DNA of 8,694 bases, from assembly GCA_910584235.1 (NCBI GenBank), contig CAJTZD010000108.1:1-8694 (forward strand), written 5' to 3'. The stretch comes from an uncultured Acetatifactor sp. (GTDB taxonomy: Bacteria > Bacillota > Clostridia > Lachnospirales > Lachnospiraceae). The position numbers and the translations under genes are program-made. Of the stretch, positions 6,555-8,694 are shown piece by piece (the stretch's first letter is position 1; each line of letters opens with the position of its first letter). A model generated the notes under the pieces. The model saw only the letters and a program-made list of their open reading frames with translations, was not told the origin of the DNA and searched no databases.

Positions 6555-8105
6555 ATGTCCGATAGATATGACGAAAAAGAGGAACGGAAAGAGGATAAAA
6601 ACACCGGGGAAAGCGGAGACCGGAAGACGGACCTGACAGAGGGCCATCGGGACGCTTCCGCCACCAAGAATGCCGGAAAGGACGACAACAGCGCCTACGA
6701 GGACGTCTGCTTTATCTGCCGCCGGCCGGAGAGCAAGGCCGGGAAAATGTTTAAGCTTCCCAACAATATCTGTATCTGCAATGACTGCATGCACAAGACC
6801 ATGGAGACCGTGAGCCAGTTCGATTACCAGGGGATGCTGAACAATCCCCAGTTCCAAAACGATCTGGATCAGATGACGAAGCAGGGGGGCTTCCCCAATA
6901 TCGGCTTCGTAAATCTGGCGGATCTGCGGGGGGACGGGGGCATTCCCAATAAGCAGAAATTAAAGAAAAAGAAAAAAGAGGCTTCCGGGGAGCCGGTGCT
7001 GAATATCCGCGACATCCCTGCGCCCCACAAGATCAAGGCCAGTCTGGACGAATATGTGGTGGGACAGGATCATGCCAAGAAAGTCATCTCCGTGGCAGTG
7101 TACAATCACTACAAGCGTGTCGCCACCGGCACCATGGACAATATCGAGATCGAGAAGTCCAATATGCTCATGATCGGCCCCACGGGCAGCGGCAAAACTT
7201 ACCTGGTGAAAACCCTGGCAAAGCTTTTGGATGTGCCCCTTGCCATTGCGGACGCCACCTCCCTGACGGAGGCCGGCTATATCGGCGATGATATCGAGTC
7301 CGTGGTGTCCAAGCTCTTAGCCGCGGCGGACAATGACGTGGAGAAAGCGGAGCGGGGCATTATCTTCATAGACGAGATCGACAAAATAGCGAAGAAAAAG
7401 AATACCAACAGCCGGGATGTCAGCGGTGAAAGCGTCCAGCAGGGGATGCTAAAGCTTTTGGAGGGCGCTGAGATCGAGGTGCCCGTGGGGGCAAACAGCA
7501 AGAATGCCATGGTGCCCCTGGCCACTGTGAACACCAGAAATATCCTGTTTATCTGCGGCGGCGCGTTCCCGGATCTGGAAGATATCATCAAGCAGCGTCT
7601 GAACAAGACCGCGGGCATCGGCTTCAACTCCGAACTTAAGGACAAGTATGACAAGGATAAGGACATCCTCTCCAAGGTCACCGTGGAGGACATCCGGAAG
7701 TTCGGCATGATTCCGGAATTCATCGGCCGCCTGCCCATTATTTTTACCCTGAAAGGGCTGACCAAGGAAATGATGGTAAAAGTGCTCAAGGAGCCCAGGA
7801 ACGCCATCTTGAAGCAGTACCAGAAGCTCCTGGAGCTGGACGAGGTGAAGCTGGAGTTCACGGAGGAAGCCCTGGAAGCCGTAGCGGACAAGGCTATGGA
7901 GCGGGACACCGGAGCCAGGGCCCTGCGCTCCATCATCGAGGACTTCATGCTGGACATCATGTATGAGATACCAAAGGATGACAATATCGGACGGGTGACT
8001 ATCACCAAAGAGTATATTGAGGGCACCGGAGGGCCCGTCATCGATATCCGGGGGAATCATCTGCTGGAGACCGCAAAAGAGCCGGAGAGGATACCGGTGA
8101 AATAG
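6555..8105 (+). CDS. Divergent, extended ClpX-like AAA+ unfoldase
   Basis: This 516-residue protein is about 90 residues longer than typical ClpX. ClpX hexamers unfold tagged proteins with ATP and feed them to ClpP. Domains in order are a charged, disordered-looking N-terminal tail (1-49), a zinc finger with Cys52, Cys55, Cys75 and Cys78, and a lengthened linker ending in a Lys run (136-141). The AAA+ module follows from about 152. It has Walker A GPTGSGKT (208-215), pore loop GYIGDD (241-246; GYVGED is usual), Walker B IIFIDEID (269-276), the conserved RDVSGESVQQ (287-296), sensor 1 near NTRN (326-329), the arginine finger in PEFIGRLP (387-394) and sensor 2 GARALRS (453-459). An IGF tripeptide (355-357) of the ClpP-docking loop is kept. 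The RKH pore-entry motif is replaced by a sequence around GANSKNAM (312-319). AAGGAG at 6541-6546 is eight bases before the ATG. No clpP or tig is adjacent, so this is probably a paralog, not the housekeeping clpX. That needs the rest of the genome to settle. Confidence 0.92.
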   Translation: MSDRYDEKEERKEDKNTGESGDRKTDLTEGHRDASATKNAGKDDNSAYEDVCFICRRPESKAGKMFKLPNNICICNDCMHKTMETVSQFDYQGMLNNPQFQNDLDQMTKQGGFPNIGFVNLADLRGDGGIPNKQKLKKKKKEASGEPVLNIRDIPAPHKIKASLDEYVVGQDHAKKVISVAVYNHYKRVATGTMDNIEIEKSNMLMIGPTGSGKTYLVKTLAKLLDVPLAIADATSLTEAGYIGDDIESVVSKLLAAADNDVEKAERGIIFIDEIDKIAKKKNTNSRDVSGESVQQGMLKLLEGAEIEVPVGANSKNAMVPLATVNTRNILFICGGAFPDLEDIIKQRLNKTAGIGFNSELKDKYDKDKDILSKVTVEDIRKFGMIPEFIGRLPIIFTLKGLTKEMMVKVLKEPRNAILKQYQKLLELDEVKLEFTEEALEAVADKAMERDTGARALRSIIEDFMLDIMYEIPKDDNIGRVTITKEYIEGTGGPVIDIRGNHLLETAKEPERIPVK

Positions 8106-8128
8106 GAAAGGAAAACTCGTAGTGAGTT

Positions 8129-8172
8129 AAGCCATGGCCGCGGGAGAAATACCGGAAGCGCCATGGCTTTTT
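8129..8172 (+). terminator. Rho-independent terminator after the ClpX-like gene
   Basis: AAGCCATGGC (8129-8138) pairs perfectly with GCCATGGCTT (8160-8169), followed by five T's (8168-8172). The loop is long (21 bases) and may fold further because it is GC-rich. It lies 23 bases after the stop codon. Confidence 0.8.
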
Positions 8173-8234
8173 CACCCCCTGTTATCAGGCGGCAAGGGAG
8201 ACGGCGGACGATGAAAAATAATTTCATTTCGGTC

Positions 8235-8262
8235 TTGACATTCCCGGCGAATGTGGTAATAT
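8235..8262 (+). promoter_or_regulatory. Strong sigma-A promoter of the heavy-metal protein gene
   Basis: A perfect TTGACA (8235-8240) is followed after 16 bases by TAATAT (8257-8262). A TG dinucleotide one base before the -10 makes it an extended -10. Transcription should start near 8269, inside the inverted repeat at 8266-8287. A short ATGAAA/TTTCAT dyad lies just upstream at about 8211-8227. This is the best promoter in the window. Confidence 0.8.
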
Positions 8263-8265
8263 AAA

Positions 8266-8287
8266 CATATGAACAATGGTTCATATG
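8266..8287. promoter_or_regulatory. ArsR/SmtB-type metal-responsive operator (inferred)
   Basis: CATATGAAC (8266-8274) and GTTCATATG (8279-8287) are perfect inverted arms around AATG. The core TGAA-N6-TTCA is the 12-2-12 type site bound by ArsR/SmtB-family metal sensors. These repress in the absence of metal and release DNA when Zn, Cd, Pb or As binds. The site begins four bases after the -10 and covers the predicted transcription start, so a bound repressor would block RNA polymerase. No regulator gene is present in the window. Confidence 0.7.
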
Positions 8288-8337
8288 AGGAGACATACTA
8301 TTGTATAAGCCGAATGAGGAGGAGACGGGACGGATGA
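8269..8337 (+). other. Possible 22-codon leader reading frame (speculative)
   Basis: An ATG at 8269, at the predicted transcription start, opens a 22-codon frame with no ribosome site. It ends in TGA at 8335-8337 and shares ATGA with the start of the heavy-metal protein gene. It would be a leaderless, translationally coupled leader. Its Arg run simply reads through the AGGAGGAG ribosome site of the next gene, so it may have no meaning. Confidence 0.15.
8317..8324 (+). promoter_or_regulatory. Ribosome binding site of the heavy-metal protein, second of a tandem pair
   Basis: AGGAGGAG at 8317-8324 lies nine bases before ATG 8334 and selects that start. An earlier AGGAG at 8288-8292 lies eight bases before an in-frame TTG at 8301, which would add 11 residues ahead of the family's usual start. 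Confidence 0.6.
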
Positions 8338-8555
8338 AGAAAACATACAAAATCGAGGTGGACTGCGCAAACTGCGCTCTGAAGATGGAGGAAGCCGCGA
8401 AAAAGGTGGAGGGCGTCCAGGGAGCCACGGTCAGTTTCATGACCCAGAAGATGAAAGTAGAGTTCGCGGAGGGCGCGGACGAGAGCAGCGTGATGCAGTC
8501 TGTGCGCAGGGCCTGCAAGAAAGTGGAGGATGATTGCGAGATTTTTCTGGACTAA
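8334..8555 (+). CDS. Small heavy-metal-associated (HMA) domain protein
   Basis: This 73-residue protein is essentially one ferredoxin-like HMA domain, as found in metal chaperones and at the N-termini of P1B-type ATPases. The site is DCANC (residues 10-14), with Cys11 and Cys14 as ligands. The Asp directly before the first Cys is typical of Zn/Cd/Pb-type (ZntA/CadA) domains rather than Cu(I) domains, which have Met or Thr nearby. Two further cysteines lie near the acidic C-terminus (Cys61 and Cys68, in the sequence KKVEDDCEIF). They could add ligands or form a disulfide. It probably binds or delivers a divalent soft metal in the cytoplasm, and an efflux ATPase gene may lie beyond the window. 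ATG 8334 begins MKKTYKIEVD, a normal start for a stand-alone HMA protein. An in-frame TTG at 8301 is less likely. Expression should be metal-induced through the operator upstream. Confidence 0.88.
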   Translation: MKKTYKIEVDCANCALKMEEAAKKVEGVQGATVSFMTQKMKVEFAEGADESSVMQSVRRACKKVEDDCEIFLD

Positions 8556-8568
8556 AGACAGCGCTTAC

Positions 8569-8594
8569 AAAGAATCGCTTCGGCGGTTCTTTTT
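8569..8594 (+). terminator. UUCG-capped Rho-independent terminator after the HMA gene
   Basis: The arm at 8569-8578 pairs with 8583-8592 over ten positions (one T-G wobble) around a TTCG tetraloop closed by C-G, which is exceptionally stable. T's at 8590-8594 follow. It lies 13 bases after the stop and suggests a largely single-gene transcript. Confidence 0.85.
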
Positions 8595-8607
8595 CCTTAC
8601 CGCCGCG

Positions 8608-8665
8608 GCATGCCTGCGGCGCGGGCAGCAGGGCCTTTACGATTAAGCGGCTGCCCGAAGCATGC
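8608..8665. repeat. GC-rich two-part inverted repeat at the window end
   Basis: GCATGC at 8608-8613 pairs with 8660-8665, and CGGGCAGC at 8622-8629 pairs with GCTGCCCG at 8650-8657 inside it. The internal loop is unequal (8 and 2 bases) and the apical loop is 20 bases. No T tract follows. It could be a structured leader of the next gene, or part of an intergenic repeat. No gene is evident from 8556 to the end. Confidence 0.45.
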
Positions 8666-8694
8666 GGCAAAGCGGCGCGGGAAGTGCAGGACGG

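Noticed and set aside
7277..8041. 254-codon Ser-rich minus-strand frame
   Set aside because: It is a shadow of the ClpX-like gene; the Ser/Leu/Phe bias is what antisense of acidic AAA+ codons yields.
6555..8105. Annotation as the housekeeping clpX
   Set aside because: The protein is about 90 residues too long, lacks the RKH motif, and has no tig/clpP/lon neighbours. I therefore left the symbol blank.

Overview
The window looks like a chromosomal segment of a Gram-positive anaerobe in the Clostridia, most likely a Lachnospiraceae-type bacterium with mid-range GC. This is inferred from strong AAGGAG/AGGAGG ribosome sites, TTG starts, Rho-independent terminators with T tracts, and the protein types: an LCP protein, a membrane-anchored HtrA, a ClpX-like unfoldase and a small DCxxC heavy-metal protein. 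All seven supported genes lie on the + strand. I see no tRNA, rRNA, CRISPR array, insertion sequence or phage gene.

Region 1 (about 1-4840) is a cell-surface polysaccharide block. It holds a family 2 glycosyltransferase (180-1157), a polyprenyl-phosphate sugar-1-phosphate transferase that starts lipid-linked glycan assembly (1229-2635), an LCP-family enzyme expected to attach the finished glycan to the wall (2651-3739), and a rhamnosyltransferase-like family 2 enzyme (3834-4781). Together they cover initiation, extension and wall attachment. Flippase and polymerase genes are not in view, so this is probably one edge of a larger locus. A strong intrinsic terminator sits between the LCP gene and the last glycosyltransferase, only about 45 bases before the latter's start.

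Region 2 (about 4990-8172) carries two protein quality-control genes: a membrane-tethered HtrA/DegP-type serine protease with one PDZ domain (5027-6364), and a long divergent ClpX-like AAA+ unfoldase (6555-8105). Each ends in its own terminator, and the second has its own plausible promoter, so they are neighbours rather than an operon. The ClpX-like protein keeps the zinc finger, the ATPase motifs, the GYxG-type pore loop and an IGF ClpP-docking tripeptide. It has a long charged N-terminus, a longer linker and no RKH pore-entry motif. No clpP, tig or lon gene is nearby. It is the best candidate for something not well described.

Region 3 (8173-8694) is a compact metal-response unit: a near-consensus promoter, a perfect 9-4-9 inverted repeat of the ArsR/SmtB operator type just after the -10, a 73-residue heavy-metal-associated protein with a DCANC site, and a UUCG-capped terminator. 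No ArsR repressor gene lies next to the operator, which is unusual. The last about 70 bases form a GC-rich inverted repeat leading out of the window.
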